DNA from: Marsupella aquatica
Taxonomy: Eukaryota > Marchantiophyta
NCBI GenBank assembly: GCA_973895155.1
Contig: OZ316894.1
Coordinates: 20,026,001-20,090,000, forward strand
Direction: 5' to 3'
Length of the DNA stretch: 64,000 bases
In this document: positions 35,801 to 49,293 of the stretch, piece by piece
Numbering within the stretch: the stretch's first letter is position 1
Layout: each line of letters opens with the position of its first letter
Translations under genes and position numbers: made by a program
The notes under the pieces: model-generated
Databases searched by the model: none
The model's input: only the letters and a program-made list of their open reading frames with translations
Told to the model about the DNA's origin: nothing

Positions 35801-37587
35801 TGCACATTCGTTTGGGATTCCTGTGCAGAGCCTGTTTGAGGCTAAGGGTATTGCTGGGAACATAGTGCATGCGATCGCCACTACAAATGCTGTAATTGCA
35901 GGCTTAATTGTGCTGCAGAGTATCAAACTGCTGGAGAAGGACATAGATGCATGCCAGTAAGCAGTTATACTCTTTCTCCTGCAAATTCGAATCGACTCTG
36001 GCTTGTTCTTCTCACCCAAGAAATGTGATTTGTGTCCTGTAGTACGATGTACTGCAAATTGCATAAACGTAACTAAGTTTTGCAGTGGATTCTAGTGATT
36101 ATCGACTTAGGCCGGTACTTGCCAGTACCTCCTTGCCTGCTCAGTGACTTACGATGCGATTTGTAGTTCCGTGATGGATGTGAAGGAACGCAGATGACGT
36201 TTGCTGTGGACATTAATGCTGACATCCATCACAAGCTCATTTCTCAAATGGTTAATTTTTTGTTTCTAGAGAACTATCTGTCTCGAACAGCTATTAGTCA
36301 GTTGGCGAACAAGTTGGATACGTCACTCAGTAATATGATTTTTTGCCTTGCAGAATGACATATTGTTTGGAACACCCTTCAAGAAAGTTGCTTCTGATGC
36401 CAGTGGAGCCATTTGAACCAAATCCACGTTGCTATGTTTGCTCAAAGGTTACTTACTGGTCTATTATTTAATTGATGATTATTTATTCAAACCCCTCTAG
36501 TACTCTGCAGCAAAATTACCGAATTCATTAGAAAAGATTTACCAGAATAAACCGTGCATTCTGCTTTCCCTTGCAAGGGATGCGTTGGGGTGTCTTTGCG
36601 CCGGGTCTTTCAAGCCTGGTCTATGAATCAAGCTGCTGTTTGCTGACTAGAAGTTATTGCTATTTCTAATTGTTGTTGTTTCGTTGATCCTCCAGACACC
36701 ACTAGTGCTAGAGGTGAACACTTACACAGCAACTTTGAGGGAAGTTGTTGACAAGATTGTCACACGTAAACTTGGCGCAAATTCGCCTATCATTATGATG
36801 GGTTCAAATGTTATCTACGAGACCGGTGATGACTTGGAAAAGGATATGGTTGTACGTTTTGAGAAGAATCTGGACAAGGTATGTCGCACACCTCTGAGGA
36901 CCTTGAGATTTCTTTTTGTGTAATGACAAGCTCAAAGCTATGATTTACCGCTTCACATACGAAGGATCTTCCTAGATGTGTTAAAAATATTTCCTTGGCT
37001 TCTTCGGTGAGCTAACATTCTTTGCAATGTCCTTTACTGGCAGAAACTTTCGTCTTTCCCAATCCCAATCACAAGTGGCTCAGTCATTACAGTGGAGGAC
37101 CTCCAACAAGAATTCACATGTAGCATGCATGTGAAACACAGGTGCATATTTTCTTGCAGTGTTACAGGTTATTTTTGATGATTGGCTACATGTTACGCCT
37201 CTGGTTGTGTAATATTAGCATGCTAGCAGCATAAAAATTGTGGATTCAAACGCTGGAGATTTGCATTATCGTTTTTCATCCATGTCTCACATCTTGTGCC
37301 TTATGTGATACAGGGAGACGTTTAGTGAAGAGGAAGTGGATGGAATGGTGTTGTCAGGACTAACAGAAGATCCTTCTTCAATTACTGAAGAACCTGCTGC
37401 CTTAAAGGCGAACCAGGTTGTAAAGGCGACTTCACTTGATCAAGTACCTGGTGATAAAGAGGATGGTTTTGTAATGATATCGGCTGACGTAGATGATGAT
37501 ATTATAATGACTGCTCCTCTCACCAGCATCAAGAGGAAGCTGGAGGGAGATGAAGGAGATGACTTACCAAAGAAGGTAAAAGTCTGA
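32813..37587 (+). CDS. SAE2: SUMO-activating enzyme E1 subunit 2 (SAE2/UBA2)
   Basis: Eleven exons join in phase to 625 residues: 32813-32854, 33314-33403, 33619-33702, 33949-34167, 34509-34610, 34882-35343, 35727-35956, 36354-36447, 36696-36878, 37044-37141 and 37314-37587. Arabidopsis SAE2 is of the same size. Seen: the ATP-binding GAGGIG (22-27), '[17 protein letters not shown]', '[16 protein letters not shown]', the catalytic cysteine in '[11 protein letters not shown]' (Cys171), and zinc-binding pairs CYEC (156, 159) and CYVC (436, 439). Also present are the ubiquitin-like domain ('[18 protein letters not shown]') and an acidic tail with 'DDDIIMTA' and a basic end 'PKKVKV' that is a likely nuclear signal. 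With SAE1 it adenylates SUMO and passes it to E2 SCE1/UBC9. Exon 1 encodes only 14 residues; its join to exon 2 is the least certain, because the acceptor (GACGGTCAG) has a weak pyrimidine tract. Confidence 0.95.
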
Positions 37588-39199
37588 GGATGTGGTTGTC
37601 GTTCATGACTCTACTTTTTACTCTTGTACCTCTTCTCATGAAAGGGTTTTTCAGAGGTAATCAATTGTACAGGAATATTTCAGCTATGTCAAGAGACTAT
37701 CGAATGAATGTTGGATCCAAAATGGTTCTGTATCTGAGGAGCTTGGGGTAGATTGGTGGTCGGCTGGATGCTTCATCTTCACACAGCTGTGTCACGTAAT
37801 AAGAAAGCCGCAACTTGATTCGACCTCAGAGGGAGGGGAGAACTTGGGGAAAGTTCGGTTTGATCATATTGACTGACTTATTGGAACAGCCATTCTATCC
37901 GTGGGATGCTCAATTTATACAAGGAAATGTCTGGGGATTGTCTGACGGATTTGCCTTCTGAATTTCTTGTCCCAACATCACCATGACTTTCAACGTAAGA
38001 AACCTCAACAGTTCGGAGGAGCCCTTCCAGCCCTTCCAACCAATCTCATGTTTCACGGTGGTGTAAGAGAACTGCAAGACGATCATGAACCACCCCACTG
38101 ATGTTCCAGTCTCACGGATTCTTGAAGTGCCACATTCCACCCCCAGTGACAGCGTTCTCACGGATTGGTATATTCTTAGGGCTTCCTGTATTGTGAAGAT
38201 TTGGAATCACTCGAGGTTAGTTCCAGGCATCACTCGAGGTTAGTTCCAGGCACCATTGCTTGGAAGGAGTATTTATAATTAATATTCCTAGGAGGAACCA
38301 AACGAGCAGTCCACTAGGGTAAACAATGCCCAACGAACAAAAGAAATAGCAACCCACACCATGCAACAATAATTAGATGGTAGCCACTTTGGTAGATATA
38401 CTGGCACACTCTTGGGGCATTCGTGAAGATTTGTTAGCTAGGATTATTTGTGGCATTCCTGAAGATTTGGAATCACACGGGATAACAAGAATCGTTCGTG
38501 ACTACCGGAGTATCTTGTAATTTGGGAGACACGGATAGGATTACTTTGTGAAGGAAGCTGTTTCATTTAGTTTTTTTTTCAGCCTGGAGCGATTTCTTTG
38601 AGGTCAACGATCCTACTCACAGACTCGGGCCTGAGACTGGACCCGAAGATTGGGAGTTACCAAACCGGGATGAACCCGATGGGGACTTTACAAGCACTAG
38701 GAGGCTGGGTTTCTTCTTTCTTTCTGTCTCTGCTCTTTCCCTTTCACAACATGGCCGTACTTGACGTTACATTAGTTTAGATGCACAATCTGGCAAAACT
38801 TTTTTGACACGTACTGGCTCAGGCATTGACTTTGAAATGCCTTCCAAAATATATGTACCACATCGCTCCATACCCTGTAAACGTCGCAATTGTTTTTACA
38901 TCAGTGTATATTACCACATTTTGAAATGTGTGACTACCGGCAGGATTTTGGCTAGGCATTACTGTAATGTATGATATTGACCTCACTTTTATTTTTCCCT
39001 CCCTGTTCTTGTAAAGCTGCCCTTAGGCCACCTCTTGCGGTAATCTAAGGGGGGCTTTACAAGAGGGTGGGGGCCGTTCACTCTCTCTTCATCCAGAGCA
39101 AAGCTGATGGCCATTTCATTCCACAAAAGTTAAAATGCCTGAGCCAAAATGTGTCAGGTCTGGAAATAATCAATGCAATTCCCTTAAAACAAGCTGCCG
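37588..39199. other. 3' flank of SAE2 and spacer
   Basis: No gene recognised. A short direct duplication, 'ggcatcactcgaggttagttcca', occurs at about 38204-38248. A related 'gaagatttggaatcac' motif recurs at 38197 and 38461. Confidence 0.5.
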
Positions 39200-39280
39200 T
39201 TTGCTCCAAGTTTTTAGACCACCTCAAGAGGAGGTCTAAGTTTTTGACAAAAAAGTTTGCACACCTCACCAAAAAAAGGG
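39200..39280 (+). repeat. Dispersed repeat family, partial copy E, with hairpin
   Basis: It contains 'agaccacctc-aaga-ggaggtct', nearly palindromic. The same position in the copy at 52578 reads 'ggaccacctctagagggggtct'. Both are followed by 'aa.tt.t.gacaaa'. Confidence 0.6.
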
Positions 39281-39297
39281 ACCCACAAGGGACCCAC

Positions 39298-39543
39298 TGA
39301 CAGATGACTAGGTTGGGTAATGCTTTTTGTTCATTGTGCCCCCAAGTTCATGTAAAGTGAAGTGTGGCCAGTTCCCACATATGAATGGCTAGGATTGCAT
39401 CTTTCACTTAGAAAAAACACTGACAAATGACTAGGTTGGGTAATGCTTTTTGTTCATTGTGCCCCCAAGTTCATGTAAAGTGAAGTGTGGCCAATTCCCA
39501 CATATGAATGGCTAGGATTGCATCTTTCACTTAGAAAAAATGG
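39298..39543. repeat. Tandem duplication, two copies, period 123 bp
   Basis: TGACAGATGACTAGGTTGGG (39298) recurs as TGACAAATGACTAGGTTGGG (39421). The two 123-bp units differ at only a couple of positions and both end 'tcacttagaaaaaa', so the duplication is recent. Confidence 0.9.
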
Positions 39544-42500
39544 AATGGCTGCCCCCAAGTTCTTGTAAAGCCCCCCTAAAAAGTGGATAGCTTGGTCTGT
39601 TTTTATTTTCTCGAAACCTGACACGTTTTGGACCTCACGTTTGCAATGACTTGAAGAGTGACTATTTGCGCTCCCAGTTCTTGTCACGCCCAGTAGGCCA
39701 TGATTTAAAAGTGAACTACTCCCTCTTTTGCCTTTACCATAGCCACATTATATCTCAAAAGAAATTTAGTGATGGGGCTGACTCGTCGCATCTCTCAGGT
39801 GCTGTCCTCAGTAGTCAGTACTCCTCCCAACCCACTCCGTGCTGGTGAATGTGAATTGCACATCCATTTTCACAATTCCACTTGGTCATCAGGGTACTCT
39901 TAAAACGAGCTCTTAAAACTTTCACTCTGACAATCTCGCGCGGTACAGGTCATGGAGCTTTTCACGATAAAACCGAAGTTCTGAGCTCAGTATTTTCATC
40001 GGCTGCAAATCACCACTGACTAAGCAAACGTCGGAACTCGTATCTCGGAACTCTTAAGCATCCGTGGAGGATACAGTCGCGCAATAGACCTGCTCAAATT
40101 GATGTAGACCATGGAGCTCTGGGTTTCGTCTGTTCATGAGTTGGTTCGTAGTCACAAATTTAGTAGTGCCCGCTTCTGGATACGGCTGTCGAGGGACGTA
40201 GAATTGAAGGATCTGGGTTGGAGATGCTCTAACGTTGGCTACGGAAATCCAATTTCCTAAATTCAGATGATTTCGCTTTATCTATGTTACTCAGATTGTG
40301 TCTGATATCAGTAACCTTTGAAATTGCTTCCTGCTAGGCCTGATCTCGCCTGGCTTCGCGCGCCTCATATTTACTAGTCCGTCATGTGCCAAGAAAGAAA
40401 CATTCCATAGATATTCACGATATTCATATCCCACGATTATGTGATCGATGTTCGAAATCAACCGGTCAAATCTTCCTCGAGACTATGCTAGATACCGTAA
40501 TCAGCGATCAGCATGGTTACGTGCTAATGCAGAGATGACACCTACCACGAAATCTCAACAGTTTCCACGGCGGTTTGGAGAGAATATTGGTCGTTGCAAA
40601 AGACGTCTCGGTCCTGTGTTCAACCGAGCCACCACACAGATCATTCAACTACTTCGAACTCAGGCTAAGCTTGAGCTCTGGAAATTGTTTTTAATCAGCA
40701 GTGTACTTCCCATACCAGCCTGTCGGCAAGAACCTGCCTCGAAGCTGGTTGAATTTATTATACTGTACGCAACATCGTTCTATACGGTAATTGTGACGTT
40801 AGGAGTAACGACAGGAGGTTGACCTGGGTCCGGCATCCTGCTGAGAGTTGGTTTCTCAGGGAGATGACGTCTACAACGAACATTCTTAGGCACTGAACGC
40901 CTTTATAAGCATAGGTTGGTAGTTAGATTGCGACCCACAAGGGCTCGAAAAGCCATCCCTAAACATTCAGAACCTCGAGTTTGCGGAAGTACGTGACTGC
41001 AGTGTTGTGATGCATCTCCTTCAGCTCATGTTTACCTTTTGAAATACGTAATGGAGACGTCATCTTCTCTCTCATCTTCCCATTCCGATCGTGGAGTTCC
41101 GTAAAGTGATGATGAATCCTCTCTAGAGTAAGCTGCTTTTCACCTACGTCAAGAAATTGGTAACGAACGTTTAACCAAATGCTACTTCAATATTCTAAAG
41201 CTGGACTTGAAAATGCAGCCCTCGTGAAACCTTGTTCACTAGTCAGGCTTGAAAGAGCCAGGCAGATCTTTATCAATTAGTCGAGATCCTTATCAGTTCG
41301 TTGCATTCCATTCATGAAGAACGGCTGGAAAACTATAATCATGAGTGATATAGGCCTTTTAACTAACTCCACCACCCAAGCAAAGTAACATTTTGTAGGC
41401 CGTGGAATCCTCTACCAGAAAGCGGGTACCATCCAATCATCAGGAGATTTTATTCTCAGTGATCTTCTGATGATTCGCTCTTTCTGATAATTCGCTTTCT
41501 TCACCACATTGAGACTGGGGAGGTTTACCGTGTACCGTAATTGGATGTCTGAGCATCAATTAACCTTACAGTTCGGACCGCAATAACTCATGCAGAGTGA
41601 TATTGAGCTGGCCAAGGACGTTCTCTTAATAATCGTGAGTCAGCGTGACGGAATTATGACCACATACAGTTTCGATTGTCGACCTCCAAGAGAAGCGCTA
41701 CATTTGTGTGCCCTCCGCATTGCTCGTTTCGATACAATATTTGCATTCCGCATGCAGGCTAATTATAATGGACAGGCCTCCCTCTAATCAGGAAGCAAAA
41801 TTGGGTTTAGATGTTCCTTCGCGAGTTCGTATCAATGGAAAATCTTAGCGCATTGATATTTTCGTAGAGGACGCGCGACCAGGTTCCTTTGTTCCGAAAT
41901 CTCTGTTAGCATGTCTCTGAGATTCTCATAATCAGAGGAGCACTCCTTTTTCCTTGAAAATTCCGCTGTATGACACAACCAGGACACACGCACCGTCCTG
42001 CACGGATAAACAGCTCGGTCTTCTATAACCTCCTGTTACCCCCGCTGTTACCGGACTGCATACGGTAGTAGGTTGGGTTTTGCCTGGAATTTTTCATTGA
42101 ATTCCATCAAGACAGTGAAGGTACGTACTGGCATCATTCAGAGGTTGTGCGCTCAGGATTTTTTGCTTGACAGTGTATCGGAACCGGGTCGGAACTCGTA
42201 AGTGGGTACTTTCTGTGCAGGATCGAATCAGGAATAACGGATTCGACGGCCATGGAACTGTAGTTCCTTTGACTTCCAATAGAGGGTTCGATTGTCGTAC
42301 TGTGCATTATGGCCAGTCCCACCTCCGTAAACATCCATCATAATTACCTCTCGACGGGGTCCATTACTCCATATCCAATCGGACGACGCTTTTGAACTGG
42401 TCCTGACGAACAGCTTTCTCATACCGTAGAAATGGCGTGTCTGTTGCTGTAGGATGAAAAATCTTTTATAATTAATCACAGGACCAGTCTGTTTAGAAAG

Positions 42501-43200
42501 TAATGCCAGTGACGTACTTCCGTGTCGCTAACTCGCGTCTGTAGAATCGGTTAAGACTGCCGTTGTAGCACTCATTCGTTTCGTGCACCTTCCATGCCTC
42601 GGCTGCTTCCTTCCCCTTTTATGCATTTCCTTTGCCCGGGGTTCTTTCCATCGCTGATCAGTGTAACGTATGTTCCCTCCACAAATTTAAGAGATCTATT
42701 TCAAGAAACGGCATTCAACAGGGCATCCTGTTACGAACAGGGGGATCACCGTCAGGTCTTGCAGCGAAAACACAGGGCCTTTCTCGTGAAGGTAGGGCCC
42801 CGTGGCTCCGAATCCCAATTATTATTGTTTCTTCCAGCTGCTTGTCCTCCTAGATTTAGATACAATTAAGCTAGGGGATCACGACCTTTCAAGTCCTATC
42901 TCCGAGGGAGTCTTGGACATTCGGGCAACAGTGCAAAATAGGTCAATTGGTCAATGAAAGAGGCGGTGGAACTCCTTTAATGAGCAGCCATGCAACTCAC
43001 ATTTGTCTGTATTATAGTTGATAAATAAAATTTTCAATATAATTTGTACAAGCCCAAAGAGAGATTCTCAATGTACTTTGTACTAGCCAAATACCCATGC
43101 TTACAGAGGGCTAGCTTACTAAGAATCCCATGCAAGGAAGGGCTCCCTTACCGACACTCTCATGCCCATCACTACTCAAAAGCATAATTGAAATATTTGT
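39544..43200. other. Higher-complexity spacer, no gene assigned
   Basis: From about 39900 to 42600 the base composition is more balanced than in the flanks and resembles the intron-rich kinase region at the left end. No domain was found in any frame. The longest frame (40448-40822, plus, 124 codons) and the frames at 41590-41787 (plus) and 42228-42479 (minus) have no recognisable family. It may hold a decayed gene. Confidence 0.4.
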
Positions 43201-43224
43201 TAAAATGTGAAGAGGACAGACTTC

Positions 43225-43370
43225 GATGCTGATTGTAGTGCGATATAGTAGGTAGCCAGCCTCGCAGGTCCAAATTTCAACGAAGGAAGGTGACCTTGAT
43301 GCTAATTATACTACGATGTAGTAGGTAGCCAGCCTCGCAGGTCCAAATTTCAATGAAGGAAGGAGGGAAA
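43225..43370. repeat. Tandem duplication, period 73 bp
   Basis: GTAGGTAGCCAGCCTCGCAG occurs at 43248 and 43321, within units that begin 'gatgct.att.ta.t.cgat' at 43225 and 43298. Confidence 0.88.
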
Positions 43371-44026
43371 CCTCACGAAATTGCCATCTGATCTGTAGGG
43401 TAGTTACTTCCCTTCGATTTGTCTGGGCCAATTTTCGAATTTATAACCGAAACTCTGGTTGACCTTCAAATCATTCCTAGAAGAGGCATACGAGCATAAA
43501 GGCATGGCCATGATTGTGTTGCATATTTCGGTCATTTTGGTTGGCCTCAATGTCAACAGATGGCGGCCAACCATGTGGAGTTGTGGCAGTTTGGTTGACT
43601 TACGTCCGTCACCGTTCATCGAAAGAAGAGATGGAATCGGATGTCACACAGTAGGGCAGGTACAATTTGATCGAAAAATAGGTTCTCCATGCACTACACG
43701 TCTGCACCACCTGAGCTCCAATTGCAGCCGGGGTCGCCCTTGTTATCTTTTCCTGTTTTGCTGTTTTATGCTACTTCACACGAGGTATTATGTTTGCACG
43801 GTATGACTGTCGTGACCGCAGCCTACCATTTTTCCGTAGGTTAGAGAGCAGATGACTGTGCGCTCTCCGCCTCTCCCCTCCTGCAGAGCTAATTAACTCT
43901 ACAGTCCACTGCAACTGGTACGATGCAGCGACACAGATGGTGCCTCCCCCACCTGAGACCGTAAGTCTAAAGCTCATCTTGTTTTATCACGGTTGACCAT
44001 CAATCGTGGCAGCTGAGATTACACAG

Positions 44027-44185
44027 TCATCATCGTCATCATCCCGTCTCAGATTTGGCGTATCTCATCGGCAAATCGGAAATTTCTGCAACTGCTGCTC
44101 TCCTCCCATAATTTTAATCTTCAGTTTGAGCTTACACATTCATCATGGTCATCATTCCGTCTCAGATTTGGCGTATCTGATCAGT
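44027..44185. repeat. Imperfect duplication, period about 113 bp
   Basis: CCGTCTCAGATTTGGCGTAT occurs at about 44043 and 44156, each preceded by 'acacagtcatcat.gtcatcat' or a close relative. Confidence 0.8.
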
Positions 44186-44901
44186 AAACAATGAGATGCT
44201 GCAGATCTCCTATTATTATTTTGCTCTTGTCGTCAGTCCTTAGCGAATGCCATTGCGGGCAGTTAGCGGTTAGAAGGTCGCATGCCTCGCATTTCTAGCA
44301 AGCTATGACGGGCACTGGCAGTAATTAGGGGTGAACTGAAGTAGTAGTTGAGCAGTTAGTTAGTCCATTGCTGATGTCAAGCTCGTCGTCGGGTGTCCCA
44401 ATTCTGCTTGTCACCTTTGGTTGTCCTCGTACCTTCCTGCCTGCCTGGTGCAGTTAGTGCTGATGATTGCCTTTGGCCGTTCCCTCCTCCCACCAGCCTG
44501 CCACAGCGAGAATGCCGATGGACATTCCATCACTTCGTGATTTCGTTGCAGATTATCATTCGCCCTTCTCTCAGCATCAATCTCCCCTCCAACTCCAACT
44601 CTCAGCTTCCGTACCCGCTTCCGTAGCAGTTCTTTCTGCCGGCCATAGCGGACAGGTTCCTCCCAGACTGCCATTCACCGTGCCTCACCATCTGTCTCAA
44701 CTTCCGAAGTTCCGTAGCATCTCGTTCTACCTGGCAGCCGTAATTAGAGAACCTGTCCACGGAGATCTGCAGACACATTAATTGATACAACCCCCTTCGA
44801 TCGGGCTCTCCGGTGCTGACCGGAACCTGTCAGTTCCCTGATTACGATTCACCCAGATCACGATTGGATTCTATCCATTTCATTCCAGGACAAGTGACTT
44901 T

Positions 44902-45400
44902 TTCACCAAAGCAAACTTGAGAAGAGGCTATAATTGCGCATCAAGTCTGCTATGTGACAAGTGCTTACAGGTTGATTGTGTTTTTCATATCACCATAAGC
45001 CTATGGGTTTTTTTATATCACTCAGTGTCTTTCCTCCTATGGCTGTTGCTTATTTATGCACAGTCATATCGACCCAAATTTGAGGGCCACTTCTTGCTTC
45101 AAAGACCAAACCAAAAAAAACTTCAATGAATAGAATCCAGTGAAGTTTGAAAATGTTTAGTCTTAAATCACAACTTGCCCTGTAAGAGCCAGGAGTTACT
45201 GTAGCTCTCATTATAAACTGCACCAAACTTGAGGGCCACTTATTGTTCCAAAGACTCAATCAAAAATCTTCAATGAATAGAATTCAGTTGAATGAAAGTT
45301 TGAAAATGTTTAGTCTAAAATCACAACTTGTCCGATAAGAGCTAGGGGTTAGTGTAGCTCTCATTATAAACTGCATGCATTCTATTTCACTAGGAATGGG
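44902..45400 (+). repeat. Dispersed repeat family, copy D, internally duplicated
   Basis: It starts TCACCAAAGCAAACTTGA like copy B. 'GAGGGCCACTT.TTG' then occurs at 45082 and 45231 (period about 149), each followed by 'cttcaatgaatagaat.cagt' and 'tttgaaaatgtttagtct'. A continuation with 'ggtgatctaaagttctagacaaagtaa' and 'gttcttgtacagcagctgaagtgcc' lies at 45495-45790. Confidence 0.7.
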
Positions 45401-45799
45401 CTTGGGCGCCACCTTTTATGGTGAATACCCTGTTCACCACAGGACAGGAATGAACAATAGGGAGGCAGAGAACGGGACTACTATTAAGGCAGGTGTGGTT
45501 TAAGGTGATCTAAAGTTCTAGACAAAGTAAACACACCATACTCATCTCATAAAATTCCAATCCCTTCAATGAAAATGTTTCTCTTGAGCTATCTAATATT
45601 ATAGCCAAAATAAGCACAGCACATGGCCGAATAAACTATTTGACCCATTGTCTGTCATGTGAGATGAATAAAACCATATGGTGACCCAAGTTCTTGTAAA
45701 GAAGCGCCAGACGCCATACTTGAATGTACCCCAGGTTCTTGTACAGCAGCTGAAGTGCCAGCCATTTCCACCAATAAGGTGCAATTTGAAATGAAAGTA

Positions 45800-46807
45800 C
45801 ACAGAAACAATGGCCACCAAACTATCTCAAAGTCACCACAAAATATGACATATATGGGGTAAAATATGACATATATCATGTAGGACATTTCTCCATATCA
45901 TGTAAACCATGTTCTATTTTTTAAATCGAAGAGTGCACACCTTGTACTAACACATTTTGATATGTGATTACAGGCAGGGAAAACCACCCTTACTACTATC
46001 AATTACACTAAACAGCATGCGTACAACGTTCATCATCATTAGAGTCAGCTCTGCCTGAGTACACCCTCCATAAGTGCAGACTCTAGTTTACTGCAAGATT
46101 GATCGTTCTTTACTTTTTCTCCGGACGGCTTTGCGATATTGTGCGCTTTTCAGAAGTGAAACACTTGGCAAGAACTCGGTACCCGCCAGGTTCTCCTCAC
46201 CAAAAAGTAATTACAAACCTACTATTTCCTTCGAGGCAACTCCAGTGCTTATCCCAGCAGTGAAGTGTCGCCCTCATGAGTGGGAGGGTGCAAGCTCGGT
46301 ATCAGCGCAAAGATCGCCAATGTTTAGTTGTGCCTGGAGGGCAGTGGGGAAGGTGCCCTGCCGAGGTCACTCTTCCTTCTCAATCGAGAGAACCCTGATG
46401 CCAAGTCGTGCCCTGACGCACGAGATCGAAATCATGGCGGATTTTTTCCCCTAAAAGTCAGTTTTTATCTTTTTGGGAGGTTTCATGCAGGTATTCACGA
46501 TGTGGAAGTCTGCTTCCCAAAAGGCGAAATGTAGAAGTAGAGTCACGCAAAGAACAGTGCCTTGCAAAGGTTGTCAATAGTTTATTCGGCGAACATATTC
46601 TGAAGAAAATCACCAGTCACTTCAATTTGTGAAAAGGTGAGGTGACCTGTTGGCCCAGAAGATATGCTCCTTTTAAATACATAATTACTTAATCACAAAC
46701 ATGCTTTGCTGTTCTAATGTTTTTATGTACAGGACCTGAAGTAAAGCTCATATGTGGTCCCTCTACTCTAGCTCAGGCCTGCGTACTGATATCTTAACTC
46801 GTGAATC
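45800..46807. other. Spacer downstream of SPC25
   Basis: A 126-codon plus frame (46074-46454) has no domain I recognise. The short duplication 'aaaatatgacatatat' occurs at 45840 and 45861. The SPC25 3' UTR should lie just below 46808. Confidence 0.4.
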
Positions 46808-49293
46808 CTATGACTCCGCGGATGATAAAGCTAAAAATTCCCATCTCATTGACCTCACAAATTGTGACAACTCATTACTAGTGTTCAAAGCGTCGAGCAA
46901 CGGGCCACTCTTGGCAATGTGCGGATTACACTCCACCACTGGTCCACAGCCACCCACCACAACAGCAACAAACAGTTAGTGATGAGAGGAGTTCATATAC
47001 ACCGAACAGTGGATATGTTTCAATTACCAAAGTATCTCAAAGCGGGAAAAAGTATCCACTAAGTAGTGAACCTAGTGGAGTAAAGTAGTCATGCAGTTGG
47101 CTGGAAGTGCTACTCTTCGATTAGATAATGCATAGCCAGCTGGCTTTTGAAGTTGTAGGGAACCGTTAATACCCAAAACGTCCTATATCTAGGTTCAACT
47201 TTGGAGTCATGCAAAAACCCTGCAATAGAACACTTAAAGTATGCAGGAGAATGTGATGTGGAGAGGTCGACTTTAACAGGTATGTTGTAAGGAGACTGTT
47301 GCTACTTACTAGAAAATTTGTTGCCAACTTTGTCGTGGTGGATTGAGAATGCGAATTCTCGATCTGGGTTTGTCGGATTGATGTTGGTGAAGATGAACCT
47401 CACAGCTGAATACAGATATGAACATATGTTTATGCGCCACACAAGCGGAGAACTTAGTTTCAAGATATACTGATGCTTTTACCAGTCACTAAAACCACAT
47501 ACCTACTGCTGGATGAGGCTGCTTCCGGAAGTTGCTTAAGATAGGGCCAAGTTTTGAATGTATCATTATCATCACGAATTTGAATTCAGTCTCAATTCAC
47601 CTAGAGAAATCTCCATACAGAAGACAAGGCGTGCCATTTTTGCCAATTCCAGCCTAGTCAAAGTGGATCACTGTCTCTGATCATAGGCACAGCGTAACAT
47701 AAAAGGACGGTACCTAGAGTAGAAACACTGTCAGAGAAATTACCTCCCAAGCTAGAAAAGATAATCACCAAACACTAGCTCCATTTACTTGCTGTCCTTC
47801 ACGTGGTCTGGTTGATTTTGGTAATTTGGTAAACAATGGACCTTTAATTCATTCACTTAGACGGGTCTCACCTTTTAGGCTATGAAATTCCATGTTGGTT
47901 ATGCATAGCGCCTACTGTGATCTATCGATCTACCGGATCGGACCTTTCTCCGGCAAGGAGTGTATTGACCACCACCCTAGAATACATGGGTTGAACGGAC
48001 AAAGTTTGGTGTGGTGAAATCTCGTCCGTATTGATACAAATAAGGTAGTTGTGAATAGATCAACGGATGAAAAATCTAAAAACTGTAAGGCACATACAAA
48101 AGGGAGGGATTGTTACCATTGGAGTACTCGCAACGGATCCCGAGCAATTCCTTGTACCAACTCGTGGCCTTGCGTAGCGCATCCAGCTTTTGCTTTCTGT
48201 AGTCAAGCTTGCTAGATATGTCTGGTTACAAAGATTCCACAGAGCAGCAGAATTCATGAGACTACCCAGGGCAGAGCACCAGCTAACATTGCTTGGAGAG
48301 GCATCTGAACTGGAGTTGTGAGGACAAAAAAATCTAAAAACGCCAACTACAAACGGAGCTCAATCCCGGCAATGCAATAAGTTGACTCATGGAGAGACCT
48401 GTCACACGAAATAATCAATTGCATCGTCGCGTACACATGATGAAAATCGACAAAGCATCACACAGACCTGCCATGGCTACTGAAACTTTATCCTCTCCAC
48501 GCCTTTTTGATTCCAGCAGTTGCGTGATGCGTTCTGCCAGCTGAACGTCCTTTTCTTTGACATGGGCGATCCATTCATTGTACCTCACCATGGCCTCTTT
48601 TTGATCCCCAAGAGCTGCGACTCAGTCCAGAAACTGAAGTGAGAATAATCCCCTCACCAACGTCTTTCTCTTAAAAAAGGACCCAAAGGCTCTGACGGGG
48701 ATCTCCAAAAGTGCCCTGCTCTCTATCGCATGCCATCGAAAGAGCCCACCTAACTCCCAGCTATGGTTTCCCGCAAAAGTCCGACTGGACAATTGGGTAA
48801 AAAGAAGGACAATGCAGCCTCAACTTAGAGTTTGCCCTAAACTCCATGTCTCCTGTATCTCGTGTACCTGGAAGGAGATAGAAACAATAACAATGCCGAG
48901 AGCTGTAGGTCAGACTAAAGGTGAAGCGAGGAAAATGCGACCCTCAGTGGACACTAACCTGCTTGTAATTGCTCATACTGCTCCTCCAAGTTCTGAGAGA
49001 GCTTCTTCAACTCCCGTGCCTTGTCTGCAGCGCAGCACACAACCCAGCACGATAGACAATCAACATTCAAAGCTTACAAAGTTGAACAAATGCGATGCGG
49101 GCAAAATGCGATGCGGGCAGACCGAGAAGGCAGGGAAGAAGGGGTCACCTTCTCCAGTGCCTTTGAGCAACATGGCTGTAGATTGGGACTTGCCCAACCC
49201 ATCTATGAAATCCAGCGCCCATTGGTCTATCTGCTGGACCACAGATTTCAATTCATTTTGAAACGCCTGTTTCGGGATGAAGTCCGGCACCAT
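46808..49293 (-). CDS. SPC25: Kinetochore protein SPC25 (NDC80 complex)
   Basis: Six minus-strand exons join in phase to 229 residues: 49149-49293, 48959-49024, 48468-48614, 48117-48221, 47310-47405 and 46808-46938 (TAG). The human protein is 224. The start is the ATG of 'MVPDFIPKQAFQNEL' at 49293, because the upstream frame has no better ATG. Residues about 50-150 form a coiled coil ('LKKLSQNLEEQYEQLQAALG', 'LAERITQLLESKRRGEDK'). The C-terminal RWD-type globular domain reads 'VRFIFTNINPTNPDREFAF', 'VECNPHIAKSGPLLDALN' and 'QFVRSMRWEF'. It closely follows the SPC25 pattern 'FIFTNI.P.NP...F.FS'. SPC25 pairs with SPC24 to anchor the NDC80 complex to the inner kinetochore, while NDC80/NUF2 bind microtubules. 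No sign of damage. Confidence 0.9.

Noticed and set aside
46074-46454. Plus frame of 126 codons
   Set aside because: No domain, no splice support and no similarity that I recognise; left as spacer.
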